Shown here: positions 42,301 to 46,741 of the stretch, in pieces
Position numbering within the stretch: position 1 is the stretch's first letter
How the letters are laid out: each line of letters opens with the position of its first letter
Translations under genes and position numbers: made by a program
Notes under the pieces: model-generated
The model's database searches: none
Seen by the model: the letters and a program-made list of their open reading frames with translations, nothing else
What the model was told of the DNA's origin: nothing
Source of the DNA: Arenicola marina
Taxonomy: Eukaryota; Annelida; Polychaeta; Arenicolidae
Reading direction: 5' to 3'
Assembly (NCBI GenBank): GCA_964019135.1
Contig: OZ025248.1
Span: 75,770,119-75,834,118 of the forward strand
Length of the DNA: 64,000 nt

Positions 42301-45300
42301 CCGTGGCGTAGCGGTATATTATGGGAGCTAAGGGCAGGCCACCCCGTGGCGTAGCGGTATATTATGGGAGCTAGGGGCAGGCCACCCCGTGGCGTAGCGG
42401 TATATTATATGAGCTAAGGGCAGGCCACCCCGTGGCGTAGCGGTATATTATGGGAGCTAAGGGCAGGCCACCCCGTGGCGTAGCGGTATATTATATGAGC
42501 TAAGGGCAGGCGACTCCGTGGCGTAGCGGTATATTATAGGAGCTAAGGGCAGGCCACCCCGTGGCGTAGCGGTATATTATATGAGCTAAGGGCAGGCGAC
42601 CCCGTAGCGTAGCGGTATATTATGGGAGCTAAGGGCAGGCGACTCCGTGGCGTAGCGGTATATTATGGGAGCTAAGGGCAGGCGACTCCGTGGCGTAGCG
42701 GTATATTATGTGAGCTAGGGGCAGGCCACCCCGTGGCGTAGCGGTATATTATGGGAGTTAAGGGCAGGCGACTCCGTGGCGTAGCGGTATATTATGGGAG
42801 CTAAGGGCAGGCGACTCCGTGGCGTAGCGGTATATTATGTGGGCTAAGGGCAGGCCACCCCGTGGCGTAGCGGTATATTATGGGAGCTAAGGGCAGGCGA
42901 CTCCGTGGCGTAGCGGTATATTATGGGAGCTAAGGGCAGGCCACCCCGTGGCGTAGCGGTATATTATGGGAGCTAAGGGCAGGCCACCCCGTGGCGTAGC
43001 GGTATATTATGGGAGCTAAGGGCAGGCGACTCCGTGGCGTAGCGGTATATTATGTGAGCTAAGGGCAGGCGACTCCGTGGCGTAGCGGTATATTATGGGA
43101 GCTAAGGGCAGGCCACCCCGTGGCGTAGCGGTATATTATGGGAGCTAAGGGCAGGCGACTCCGTGGCGTAGCGGTATATTATGTGAGCTAAGGGCAGGCG
43201 ACTCCGTGGCGTAGCGGTATATTATGGGAGCTAAGGGCAGGCGACCCCGTGGCGTAGCGGTATATTATGTGAGCTAAGGGCAGGCGACCCCGTGGCGTAG
43301 CGGTATATTATGGGAGCTAAGGGCAGGCGACTCCGTGGCGTAGCGGTATATTATGTGAGCTAGGGGCAGGCCACCCCGTGGCGTAGCGGTATATTATGGG
43401 AGCTAAGGGCAGGCGACTCCGTGGCGTAGCGGTATATTATGTGAGCTAAGGGCAGGCGACTCCGTGGCGTAGCGGTATATTATGTGGGCTAAGGGCAGGC
43501 CACCCCGTGGCGTAGCGGTATATTATGGGAGCTAAGGGCAGGCGACTCCGTGGCGTAGCGGTATATTATGGGAGCTAAGGGCAGGCCACCCCGTGGCGTA
43601 GCGGTATATTATGGGAGCTAAGGGCAGGCCACCCCGTGGCGTAGCGGTATATTATGGGAGCTAAGGGCAGGCGACTCCGTGGCGTAGCGGTATATTATGT
43701 GAGCTAAGGGCAGGCGACTCCGTGGCGTAGCGGTATATTATGGGAGCTAAGGGCAGGCCACCCCGTGGCGTAGCGGTATATTATGGGAGCTAAGGGCAGG
43801 CGACTCCGTGGCGTAGCGGTATATTATGTGAGCTAAGGGCAGGCGACTCCGTGGCGTAGCGGTATATTATGGGAGCTAAGGGCAGGCCACCCCGTGGCGT
43901 AGCGGTATATTATGGGAGCTAAGGGCAGGCCACCCCGTGGCGTAGCGGTATATTATGTGGGCTAAGAGCAGGCCACCCCGTGGCGTAGCGGTATATTATG
44001 GGAGCTAAGGGCAGGCGACTCCGTGGCGTAGCGGTATATTATGGGAGCTAAGGGCAGGCCACCCCGTGGCGTAGCGGTATATTATGGGAGCTAAGGGCAG
44101 GCCACCCCGTGGCGTAGCGGTATATTATGGGAGCTAAGGGCAGGCGACTCCGTGGCGTAGCGGTATATTATGTGGGCTAAGGGCAGGCCACCCCGTGGCG
44201 TAGCGGTATATTATGTGGGCTAAGGGCAGGCCACCCCGTGGCGTAGCGGTATATTATGGGAGCTAAGGGCAGGCGACTCCGTGGCGTAGCGGTATATTAT
44301 GTGAGCTAAGGGCAGGCCACCCCGTGGCGTAGCGGTATATTATGGGAGCTAAGGGCAGGCGACTCCGTGGCGTAGCGGTATATTATGGGAGCTAAGGGCA
44401 GGCCACCCCGTGGCGTAGCGGTATATTATGTAGGCTAAGGGCAGGCCACCCCGTGGCGTAGCGGTATATTATGGGAGCTAAGGGCAGGCGACTCCGTGGC
44501 GTAGCGGTATATTATGGGAGCTAAGGGCAGGCCACCCCGTGGCGTAGCGGTATATTATGGGAGCTAAGGGCAGGCCACCCCGTGGCGTAGCGGTATATTA
44601 TGGGAGCTAAGGGCAGGCGACTCCGTGGCGTAGCGGTATATTATGTGAGCTAAGGGCAGGCGACTCCGTGGCGTAGCGGTATATTATGGGAGCTAAGGGC
44701 AGGCCACCCCGTGGCGTAGCGGTATATTATGGGAGCTAAGGGCAGGCGACTCCGTGGCGTAGCGGTATATTATGTGAGCTAAGGGCAGGCGACTCCGTGG
44801 CGTAGCGGTATATTATGGGAGCTAAGGGCAGGCCACCCCGTGGCGTAGCGGTATATTATGGGAGCTAAGGGCAGGCCACCCCGTGGCGTAGCGGTATATT
44901 ATGGGAGCTAAGGGCAGGCGACTCCGTGGCGTAGCGGTATATTATGTGAGCTAAGGGCAGGCGACTCCGTGGCGTAGCGGTATATTATGTGAGCTAGGGG
45001 CAGGCCACCCCGTGGCGTAGCGGTATATTATGTGAGCTAAGGGCAGGCCACCCCGTGGCGTAGCGGTATATTATGGGAGCTAAGGGCAGGCCACCCCGTG
45101 GCGTAGCGGTATATTATGGGAGCTAAGGGCAGGCCACCCCGTGGCGTAGCGGTATATTATGGGAGCTAAGGGCAGGCGACTCCGTGGCGTAGCGGTATAT
45201 TATGGGAGCTAAGGGCAGGCGACTCCGTGGCGTAGCGGTATATTATGGGAGCTAAGGGCAGGCCACCCCGTGGCGTAGCGGTATATTATGGGAGCTAAGG

Positions 45301-46741
45301 GCAGGCCACCCCGTGGCGTAGCGGTATATTATGGGAGCTAAGGGCAGGCCACCCCGTGGCGTAGCGGTATATTATGGGAGCTAAGGGCAGGCGACTCCGT
45401 GGCGTAGCGGTATATTATGGGAGCTAAGGGCAGGCGACTCCGTGGCGTAGCGGTATATTATGGGAGCTAAGGGCAGGCCACCCCGTGGCGTAGCGGTATA
45501 TTATGGGAGCTAAGGGCAGGCGACTCCGTGGCGTAGCGGTATATTATGTGAGCTAAGGGCAGGCGACCCCGTGGCGTAGCGGTATATTATGTGGGCTAAG
45601 GGCAGGCGACCCCGTGGCGTAGCGGTATATTATGGGAGCTATTATGTGGGCTAAGGGCAGGCGACCCCGTGGCGTAGCGGTATATTATGTGAGCTAAGGG
45701 CAGGCGAGCCCGTGGCGTAGCGGTATATTATGGGAGCTAAGGGCAGGCGACTCCGTGGCGTAGCGGTATATTATGTGAGCTAAGGGCAGGCGACCCCGTA
45801 GCGTTGCGGTATATTATGTGAGCTAAGGGCAGGCGACTCCGTGGCGTAGCGGTATATTATGGAAACTAAGGGCAGGCGACTCCGTGGCGTAGCGGTTTAT
45901 TATGGGAGCTAAGGGCAGGCGACTCCGTGGCGTAGCGGTATATTATGTGAGCTAAGGGCAGGCGACCCCGTGGCGTAACGGTATATTATGTGAGCTAAGG
46001 GCAGGCGACCCCGTTGCGTAGCGGTATATTATGTGGGCTAAGGGCAGGCGACCCCGTGGCGTAGCGGTATATTATGGAAACTAAGGGCAGGCGACCTCGT
46101 GGCGTAGCGGTATATTATGTGAGCTAAGGGCAGGCGACCCCGTAGCGTTGCGGTATATTATGTGAGCTAAGGGCAGGCGACTCCGTGGCGTAGCGGTATA
46201 TTATGGAAACTAAGGGCAGGCGACTCCGTGGCGTAGCGGTATATTATGTGAGCTAAGGGCAGGCGACCCCGTAGCGTTGCGGTATATTATGTGAGCTAAG
46301 GGCAGACGACTCCGTGGCCTAGCGGTATATTATGTGAGCTAAGGGCAGGCGACTCCGTGGCCTAGCGGTATATTATGTGAGCTAAGGGCAGGCGACTCCG
46401 TCGCGTAACGGTATATTATGTGAGCTAAGGGCAGGCGACCCCATGGCGTAGCGGTATATTATATGACAACGTACGCGAATTGTTTGAATATATTCATATT
46501 GTCGTCGAATAACTCTTATATTAATTTAATTTTAAATTTAATATTATTTCGGAACCTCTTTTTTTCCAAAAATGTGTTGAGGCCGAGGTCAAACGGAATT
46601 CTGTTGTAAACAAAACGTCTGGGGCCAAAGTAATATTTCTCGTTTCAAAAGTTCGTAAGGCTTACCTCTGGAGATGAATTGTCCCTCGCTGACCAGGAAC
46701 ACGGAGGCAAAGACACTCAGCAAAAGGACCCATAGCTTCAT
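262..46741 (-). CDS. Transmembrane vWA / VWDE-like / EGF / TSP1 protein, 19 exons, 3' end off window
   Basis: Joined exons on the minus strand, 5' to 3': 46666-46741, 25718-26014, 25071-25334, 22021-22331, 21545-21634, 20880-21308, 9132-9332, 7533-7708, 6758-7238, 5827-6037, 5158-5327, 4459-4701, 4020-4134, 3239-3904, 2854-2903, 1885-1985, 1525-1623, 1173-1341, 262-395. All introns are GT-AG and all phases match, giving 4,283 nt (about 1,427 codons) without a stop. Order of domains: signal peptide, vWA (26-212), VWDE N-terminal module (213-489), partial vWD (490-615), polybasic site and C8-like region (616-775), EGF (about 830-860), cysteine-rich module (860-1021), Ig/cadherin-like plus two EGFs plus TSP1 (1022-1243), juxtamembrane module (1244-1383), TM helix (about 1400-1423). 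vWA and TSP1 domains usually bind ligands or matrix, so a cell-surface adhesion or receptor role is inferred. The ligand is unknown. The first half of vWD and the cytoplasmic tail are not accounted for. Confidence 0.87.
396..1172 (-). other. Intron 18
   Basis: 777 bp between exons 18 and 19. The reading frame of exon 18 runs on for 28 codons into it to a stop near 1090. I see no repeat or coding signal otherwise. Confidence 0.7.
1173..1341 (-). CDS. Exon 18: juxtamembrane module
   Basis: Phase 2 start, phase 0 end. LQVTVVAPAAALNAFCGPST then a basic patch (RYRRQ) and an amphipathic stretch (RDTLTKALAQATDSINK). Acceptor TTTGCTGTGTCCAG, donor AACAAG|GTAGTC. Joined to exon 19 it reads DSINKTLNIEVELHDG, a smooth beta-strand. 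An SEA-like membrane-proximal fold is possible for exons 15-19, but I cannot show it. Confidence 0.75.
1525..1623 (-). CDS. Exon 17: juxtamembrane module
   Basis: Phase 2 to phase 2, EANANAPDADLFDLHHVVFP then SGYPVEISLDKV. Acceptor CTTTATTGCAG, donor TTCG|GTACGT. The frame stops three codons after the donor, which supports the splice. Family not recognised. Confidence 0.75.
1885..1985 (-). CDS. Exon 16: juxtamembrane module, cysteine-bearing
   Basis: Phase 0 start, phase 2 end, VVMNMENIRILSWNSVNEYC then SKNLGECCISLNY. Acceptor ATGCCTTCAG, donor TATAG|GTAAAA. The phase fits exons 15 and 17. The fold is not recognised. Confidence 0.7.
1986..2853 (-). other. Intron 15
   Basis: 868 bp between micro-exon 15 and exon 16. 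AT-rich in 2330-2660. No repeat or further exon that would keep phase was found. Confidence 0.6.
2854..2903 (-). CDS. Exon 15: 16-residue juxtamembrane micro-exon
   Basis: Phase 1 start, phase 0 end, 50 nt, NQGSGVFLDMKAEMLE. The acceptor follows TTGTCGTGACAGTAG and the donor is GGAG|GTCAGT. Support is the phase match on both sides and continuity with exon 16. It is too short to show homology by itself. Confidence 0.65.
3064..3215 (-). mobile_element. tRNA-derived SINE fragment in intron 14
   Basis: On the minus strand TGGCCTAGTAGTTAGC resembles a tRNA D-arm/pol III A box (10 of 11 against TGGCNNAGTGG). Its 3' part (around 3064-3112) is similar to 27889-27935, with a shared cgggggtaac and ctttgc core next to catgtc. 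It lies between exon 15 and exon 14 and begins about 25 bases past the exon 14 donor. Confidence 0.45.
3239..3904 (-). CDS. Exon 14: Ig/cadherin-like fold, two EGFs and a TSP1 repeat
   Basis: Phase 1 to phase 1, 222 codons, the largest exon. About 75 residues of cadherin- or Ig-like fold (VQLNGTQPDGSKLNFSL ... ISVEVRDDCG) precede one EGF-like unit (CKCLNDGECIPL ... CVCEAEFTGGVCE) and a second (DCVVNPCLNGATC ... CSCTDDYRGDTC). A thrombospondin type 1 repeat follows, with WSSWSNYTACSKSC and RQRYC. Acceptor ATTCAGATTCAG, donor CCCAG|GTTAGT. A SINE-like sequence begins about 25 bases past the donor. Confidence 0.93.
3905..4019 (-). other. Intron 13
   Basis: 115-bp intron between exons 13 and 14, the shortest in the gene, with a clear GTAAGT donor and a pyrimidine-poor acceptor ATTCAGATTCAG. 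Confidence 0.8.
4020..4134 (-). CDS. Exon 13: short cysteine-rich CxxCxxxG module
   Basis: Phase 0 start, phase 1 end, 38 codons. PGICKIGGKCYDPGDVNPEK then ECQWCDSN is the typical short module between the beta-rich domain and the Ig/cadherin-like fold of VWDE proteins, where exon 12 (CTER) leads straight into it. Acceptor GTTCTGTAG, donor CCTA|GTAAGT. Confidence 0.88.
4135..4458 (-). repeat. Intron 12 with a direct repeat
   Basis: Two related ~110-bp blocks (about 4197-4290 and 4385-4475) share tttataataaattgtc, ttcattaataa-like and tatatatcaatgaacg(g/c)ttactc segments. The second block reaches the exon 12 donor and includes its first intron bases, so a stretch spanning this exon/intron boundary may have been duplicated. 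Confidence 0.45.
4459..4701 (-). CDS. Exon 12: beta-rich VWDE module
   Basis: Phase 0 to phase 0, 81 codons. TFSFQYVFNGTIM, then VECPLP, YRYSVSLSNNG and a closing CLDCSVSDRC fit an immunoglobulin-like fold with a cysteine-rich end. Acceptor TTTCTTGCTCAG, donor GAAAGA|GTAAGC. Confidence 0.87.
4702..5157 (-). other. Intron 11
   Basis: 456 bp between exons 11 and 12. I see nothing in it beyond splice sites. Confidence 0.7.
5158..5327 (-). CDS. Exon 11: end of EGF domain and cysteine-rich module
   Basis: Phase 1 start, phase 0 end. GFMGYDCS supplies the sixth EGF cysteine, so an EGF domain is split by a phase-1 intron. It continues PPTVIKQLGPVACDVTERSC, a pattern found after the EGF in VWDE proteins. 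The donor is GAAACG|GTACTT, chosen because the next exon begins in phase 0. The frame remains open for 14 codons beyond the donor. Confidence 0.85.
5328..5826 (-). repeat. Intron 10 with two ~80-bp direct repeats
   Basis: Segments 5347-5428 and 5498-5580 are similar direct copies sharing cttcgcaaata, cgccatcttggaaa and gggaagtat, about 150 bp apart. The rest of this 499-bp intron is unremarkable. Confidence 0.6.
5827..6037 (-). CDS. Exon 10: helical linker and first part of EGF domain
   Basis: Phase 0 start, phase 1 end. LMDDLAWAQDKVAELRDFC looks helical, and CPAQCSGRGECTDGVCHCHV starts an EGF-like domain that is completed by exon 11. Acceptor CTTCCACACAG, donor ATGTCG|GTAAGA. Confidence 0.9.
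6101..6627. repeat. 23-bp minisatellite in intron 9
   Basis: About 22 degenerate copies of a 23-bp unit (consensus ataggaatggggtgggagat plus tga), with poly-G runs at 6107-6117, 6269-6280 and 6459-6468. It fills most of the 720-bp intron between exons 10 and 9. G-rich on the strand opposite to the transcript. Confidence 0.85.
6758..7238 (-). CDS. Exon 9: linker with polybasic site and C8-like region
   Basis: Phase 2 start, phase 0 end, 160 codons. After a cysteine pair (ELCDCKLK) comes a proline-rich linker, five consecutive arginines (7007-7021, residues about 688-692) and an acidic stretch. It then ends with a C8-like segment (SYCRQVIQGSFLYSACDGML, later KCVDDVQ). The RRRRRQ run is a plausible proprotein convertase site. 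Acceptor ATAATTTCAG, donor GTACAG|GTAAAT. Confidence 0.9.
7533..7708 (-). CDS. Exon 8: C-terminal part of vWD domain (GLCG motif)
   Basis: Phase 0 start, phase 2 end. It contains IEMPSGARVRVSVFWW, then VQGLCGNLDGDPNNDI, the hallmark GLCG plus acidic loop of vWD domains. The acceptor follows GATTCCCTTTCAG. The donor AACAA|GTGAGA overlaps a TGA that would end the frame if the intron were retained. The split lysine codon is completed by the first base of exon 9. Confidence 0.9.
7911..8946. repeat. 33-bp minisatellite in intron 7
   Basis: About 31 copies of a 33-bp unit (gacataggtga[c/t]cgtggtgac class, then tgtgactgtggc). Because 33 is a multiple of three and the unit lacks stops, several frames on both strands stay open for 300-400 codons. 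This is a by-product, not a gene: it lies between exons 8 and 7. A G run and A run precede it (7848-7863, 7886-7895). Confidence 0.92.
9009..9105 (+). mobile_element. Dispersed-repeat end (CAGGGGCRGATCCAGG family) beside exon 7
   Basis: Begins aggggcagatccaggcattt then gaaaaaggaaggggggtcc. Similar ends occur at 10765-10800, 23105-23160 and, inverted, 28490-28530. They look like one terminus of an interspersed element, and no second terminus could be paired. It ends 27 bases before the exon 7 donor. Confidence 0.4.
9132..9332 (-). CDS. Exon 7: middle of von Willebrand D domain
   Basis: Phase 0 to phase 0, 67 codons, VQIENWRCKGTT... to ...DPSSYM. The segment with CSVTCGVAV and AISMC corresponds to the strand region of vWD domains that follows the DPH/TFDG opening. 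That opening should be encoded just upstream in the transcript, but no matching exon was found in the 11.5-kb intron between this exon and exon 6. Acceptor TTGTTGTAG, donor TATATG|GTGAGT. Confidence 0.85.
9333..9779 (-). other. Intron 6, 5'-of-exon-7 part
   Basis: No repeat or exon recognised. This is where the missing first half of the vWD domain might be expected, but no DPH or TFDG coding signal is visible. Confidence 0.5.
9780..11350 (+). mobile_element. Two related dispersed-repeat copies
   Basis: Segments around 9855-10060 and 10940-11350 share tttttttcaccgc, ccgctcggt, gcgcacattttcag, and tccgctc...ctcaggcat stretches in partly different order, with poly-C and poly-T runs. The second copy is preceded at 10765 by the gcgggtccaaaaacttaaaa end described at 9009. 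No coding capacity. Type of element unknown. Confidence 0.45.
11351..13059 (-). other. Intron 6, middle part
   Basis: Mostly unique-looking sequence. A 36-bp direct duplication (gcggagtgag[a/g]cgaaggcag core) lies at about 12323-12392. No exon found. Confidence 0.5.
13060..13260. repeat. Degenerate GTCACTG/CAGTGAC block
   Basis: Many short copies of cagtcactgtgt, gtcactg and their reverse complements lie close together. The motif is near-palindromic, so the block could fold into imperfect hairpins. Confidence 0.6.
13261..14194 (-). other. AT-rich part of intron 6
   Basis: Strongly AT-rich, with homopolymer and TATTA/AATA runs (13535-13620, 13900-14000). Nothing coding recognised. Confidence 0.6.
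14195..14550. mobile_element. Possible MITE with 12-bp terminal inverted repeats
   Basis: GGTCTCACTTTA (14195-14206) and its exact reverse complement (14539-14550) bound a 356-bp segment. Both flanks carry a TACCA sequence a few bases outside the ends. No transposase frame. Confidence 0.4.
14551..16919 (-). other. Intron 6, repeat-poor stretch
   Basis: About 2.4 kb, AT-rich up to 15700 and mixed afterwards. No exon, RNA or repeat was recognised. Confidence 0.5.
16925..17060. repeat. CCCCGGACAATT minisatellite, first orientation
   Basis: About eight degenerate copies of a 15-17-bp unit (cccccggacaattc type). The same unit occurs inverted at 17965-18430. Confidence 0.7.
17965..18430. repeat. 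AATTGTCCGGGG minisatellite, inverted orientation
   Basis: About 28 degenerate copies of gggggaattgtccg, the reverse complement of the 16925-17060 unit. The ~900-bp spacer holds poly-G/C runs and scattered gtccg or ggacaa pieces (17565-17655). Confidence 0.75.
18730..18940 (-). mobile_element. tRNA-derived SINE
   Basis: On the minus strand cttcctggtgtagtggttag begins a tRNA-like D-arm/A box, followed by GCGCACTGGA and a degenerate B box (GGCTCTAATCC). Read as protein it gives the VVVSALDSRSMVLGSNP string typical of tRNA-SINE heads. The tail extends to about 18730. Confidence 0.6.
18941..20879 (-). other. Intron 6, part next to exon 6
   Basis: Contains a loose repeat around 19140-19410 (tttgaaaatc, gcgacat, gacgcagat pieces). 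A possible acceptor at 20651 (TTTATTCAG) is followed by an open frame in the wrong phase. No exon accepted. Confidence 0.5.
20880..21308 (-). CDS. Exon 6: VWDE core module before the vWD domain
   Basis: Phase 0 to phase 0, 143 codons, from PSVKFLALHEDDDEYTGVLL to PWNGYDIEDIL. Cysteines are spaced as in the matching part of VWDE proteins (VPCATYD, NGCRLQVEV, NTTCVYSF), and the WGPIGLHINPRF segment is characteristic. There are several NxT/NxS sequons (NTT, NAT, NKT, NGT). The donor is ATACTG|GTAAGC. The frame stays open beyond it for 60 codons of unrelated sequence, so the end rests on the splice site. Confidence 0.85.
21346..21544 (-). repeat. 48-bp tandem repeat of the exon 5 end and splice donor
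   Basis: Four extra copies of a 48-bp (one 51-bp) unit follow exon 5. Each encodes SxKFIACNSYWTGIE-like residues in the same frame, and GAG|GTGAG donors recur at 21496, 21448 and 21397 as well as the primary one at 21544. The last copy has lost the donor. All units stay in phase 0 with no stop. Confidence 0.85.
21545..21634 (-). CDS. Exon 5: 30-residue exon with repeated splice donor
   Basis: Phase 0 to phase 0, exactly 30 codons, from ISCRVKAYW to SNSYWAGIE. A long pyrimidine tract precedes the acceptor and the donor is GAG|GTGAGC. The joined reading with exon 6 (AGIE then PSVKFLAL) fits the start of a beta-strand in the VWDE module. The last ~46 bases of this exon, with its donor, are repeated downstream in the intron (see 21346-21544), so the donor in use is uncertain. 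Confidence 0.78.
22021..22331 (-). CDS. Exon 4: VWDE-type N-terminal module
   Basis: Phase 1 start, phase 0 end, 311 nt. It includes RHIATTLYYNDHNCGRLLP and a segment with spaced cysteines (DCPHLV...EFYCDVIYTN) like the N-terminal region of VWDE-family proteins. Two acceptors lie 14 bases apart. The upstream one (after CCCTCTCTTGAG) keeps the phase with exon 3, while the one after CCTCTAG does not, so the upstream one is used here. The donor is AAATGG|GTAAAG. Confidence 0.82.
22332..22600. repeat. ~30-bp tandem repeat in intron 3
   Basis: Six or seven degenerate copies of acattacatcgtcatacaca plus cttcagca at 22374-22575, beginning about 40 bp upstream of the exon 4 acceptor. Confidence 0.75.
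22601..23220 (-). other. Intron 3, part with a dispersed-repeat end
   Basis: Mostly unique. At 23105-23160 the CAGGGGCGGATCCAAGG terminus with a G/C-rich tail matches the family at 9009. Confidence 0.45.
23221..23253. repeat. TGTCAAA heptamer repeat
   Basis: 4.7 exact copies of tgtcaaa, directly before the LINE remnant. Confidence 0.95.
23280..24440 (+). mobile_element. L1-like LINE, C-terminal ORF2 remnant
   Basis: Frames at 23312-23677 and 23834-24112 hold residues typical of the C-terminal region of L1-type ORF2 proteins: FQALKITWIKRLIQ, NPFYADVFKSWKHY, LEYPLWNTYFV, then RMRSFQFAMLHRTCVPNQYVY. Frames are broken by stops and indels, and the reverse transcriptase core is absent. It is antisense to the host gene in intron 3 and ends near an A/T run at 24408-24425. 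Confidence 0.7.
24477..24936. repeat. 51-bp minisatellite in intron 3
   Basis: Nine nearly identical copies of a 51-bp unit with ctatctggatccgaccctga, an AGGGGTaacACCCCT hairpin and cccctgataccaagag. Copies 3 and 7 differ by one base (gac for gag), suggesting duplication of a four-unit block. It begins right after the LINE remnant and lies about 135 bp from the exon 3 donor. Confidence 0.93.
25071..25334 (-). CDS. Exon 3: second half of vWA domain
   Basis: Phase 1 to phase 1, 88 codons. It carries the third MIDAS element in IVLTDGASN and the closing helices (VTVIAIGIG, then DFDALLQDVTLLL). All MIDAS residues are therefore present across exons 2 and 3, and metal-dependent ligand binding is possible. 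The donor is AGTG|GTAAGC. The acceptor lies just before CCCACCGGCCGGACGCC. The preceding intron is only 383 bp, whereas the intron before the vWA pair is 20.6 kb. Confidence 0.9.
25718..26014 (-). CDS. Exon 2: first half of vWA domain
   Basis: Phase 1 to phase 1, 99 codons. It opens CRADVCFIMDESGSIG, which holds the MIDAS DxSxS motif (DESGS), and later carries the MIDAS threonine in the WTNTAAGL segment. The acceptor follows a TTTGTTTCAG tract and the donor is GGAG|GTAAAT. The reading frame runs through the donor for 20 more codons before a stop, so the splice was placed by the fit to exon 3, whose next residues continue the vWA fold. Confidence 0.9.
26015..28871 (-). other. Intron 1, part next to exon 2
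   Basis: About 2.9 kb. A poly-C run (26100-26109), a SINE at 27885-28030 and an inverted dispersed-repeat end at 28490-28530 are visible. Otherwise unique-looking, no exon. Confidence 0.5.
27885..28030 (-). mobile_element. tRNA-derived SINE fragment
   Basis: Minus-strand GGTTCGAGCCC is a good pol III B box, preceded by gagcctaacggcacgtggat. As protein it gives PESLTARGSMVRAPLWPC, a common SINE-head string. The tail (27889-27935) matches the element at 3064-3112. Confidence 0.55.
28872..29690 (+). mobile_element. L1-like ORF1 remnant
   Basis: Frames at 28905-29102 and 29145-29354 encode a coiled-coil-like part (MAGVDERLEAITHLVEGNHE) and an RRM-like part of L1-type ORF1 proteins (NVLIHNVPESKNPNEDC ... 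ELERAHRLC). Out-of-frame downstream sequence still reads like the C-terminal domain (ITPQYPPVVLENRRTID). Stops and frameshifts are present. Antisense to the host gene. Confidence 0.65.
29691..32226 (-). other. Intron 1, repeat-poor stretch
   Basis: About 2.5 kb with a poly-G run at 30973-30987. No coding exon or RNA recognised. Confidence 0.5.
32227..34050 (+). mobile_element. Jockey/CR1-like LINE, 5'-truncated and broken
   Basis: Reverse transcriptase in several frames. An upstream part (NAFNNFFVHVGDSLS) ends at a stop near 32422. Fingers follow at 32485-32826 (NYRPVSVLPTLSKILEK), then a frameshift. The palm at 32864-33232 has LDFSKTFDTVNHE, GVTQGSILGPL and the catalytic FADD (33200-33211), followed by a stop. 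Thumb and C-terminal pieces lie at 33248-33445 and 33445-33962 (LQKRAVRIIDG). The endonuclease is missing. It is antisense to the host gene in intron 1. The jockey/CR1 placement is by residue pattern only. Confidence 0.8.
34051..34893 (-). other. Intron 1, between LINE and duplicated exon
   Basis: Starts with a T run and G run (34088-34119), then unique-looking sequence. No exon recognised. Confidence 0.5.
34894..34969 (-). pseudogene. Duplicated signal-peptide exon without its ATG
   Basis: Near-identical to exon 1 over about 76 bases plus the donor and several intron bases. It encodes LLLSVFASVFLVSEGQFISR with the same phase-1 donor (AGAG|GTAAG). The bases matching the start codon read GAG, and the next codons differ (KPRV for KLWV). 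The frame is open upstream for about 25 codons with no ATG before a stop. It lies 11.8 kb downstream of exon 1, inside intron 1. Its donor could still splice to exon 2, but it has no start and no good acceptor. Confidence 0.8.
34976..35092. repeat. ~29-bp tandem repeat beside the duplicated exon
   Basis: Four copies of tcctttcagagaacttccct plus gaaccgaaa, abutting the upstream (minus-sense) side of the duplicated exon 1. Confidence 0.85.
35093..35499 (-). other. Intron 1, spacer before the 130-bp array
   Basis: A minus-strand open stretch (35007-35228) reading HMSVKFGMVGSKVLGGGGG contains a poly-C/G run and resembles no family I know. Otherwise empty. Confidence 0.4.
35500..40985. repeat. 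~130-bp G-rich minisatellite in intron 1
   Basis: About 42 copies of a 125-140-bp unit: caaacacgtgcccggcatcc, ggacaccgactccacctgct, ccagactgggacagaagcgt, catgtagtcacagg, then ggcgggctctggggtggggc and a G run of variable length. Each unit carries an E-box (CACGTG, sometimes CACGCG) and a G4-capable tract. Variants mark larger blocks: the rare ggcgtagagg unit recurs at 36656 and 37438, 782 bp apart. Open frames of up to 516 codons result from the lack of stops and are not genes. Confidence 0.95.
40986..41780 (-). other. Spacer between the two intron 1 arrays
   Basis: About 800 bp of mostly unique sequence, with a short G-rich stretch at 41490-41530. No exon. Confidence 0.5.
41781..41908 (-). 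mobile_element. tRNA-like element with A and B boxes at the array edge
   Basis: On the minus strand GCCCTTAGCTCAGTAGGAG holds a perfect A box (TAGCTCAGTAGG fits TRGCNNAGYNGG). GGTTCGAACCC about 80 bases on is a perfect B box. A GTGAGCC/GGCTCAC hairpin lies between. The A-B spacing exceeds that of a plain tRNA, so this is a SINE head or a tRNA relic with an insertion. Its 5' end is continuous with the 43-bp array. Confidence 0.5.
41884..46464. repeat. 43-bp satellite with A-box-like motif in each unit
   Basis: About 106 copies of a 43-bp unit: gagctaagggcagg, c(c/g)a(c/t)cccgtggcg-type variable part, then tagcggtatattatgg. TGGCGTAGCGGT matches the pol III A box TRGCNNAGYNGG at 11 of 12 positions on the plus strand. 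Two main variants (ccacccc and cgactcc) alternate in blocks, with decay towards the right end. The array ends about 200 bp from exon 1. Confidence 0.96.
46465..46665 (-). other. Start of intron 1
   Basis: 200 bp between the exon 1 donor and the 43-bp satellite. AT-rich, with an atttaattttaaatttaat stretch. No other signal. Confidence 0.6.
46666..46741 (-). CDS. Exon 1: start codon and signal peptide
   Basis: Encodes MKLWVLLLSVFASVFLVSEG followed by QFISR and one base (phase 1): a short basic start, a hydrophobic core and a small-residue cleavage region, as expected of a secretory signal peptide. The donor GAG|GTAAG is strong. A second in-frame ATG lies 21 bases upstream (46760-46762) and would add seven polar residues. 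The inner ATG is preferred because it places the hydrophobic core at the N-terminus. The phase-1 base joins exon 2 to give a glycine. A partial copy of this exon lies at 34894-34969. Confidence 0.85.

Noticed and set aside
41884..46464. CRISPR-like regular spacing
   Set aside because: No unique spacers: the whole 43-bp unit repeats. The context is eukaryotic.
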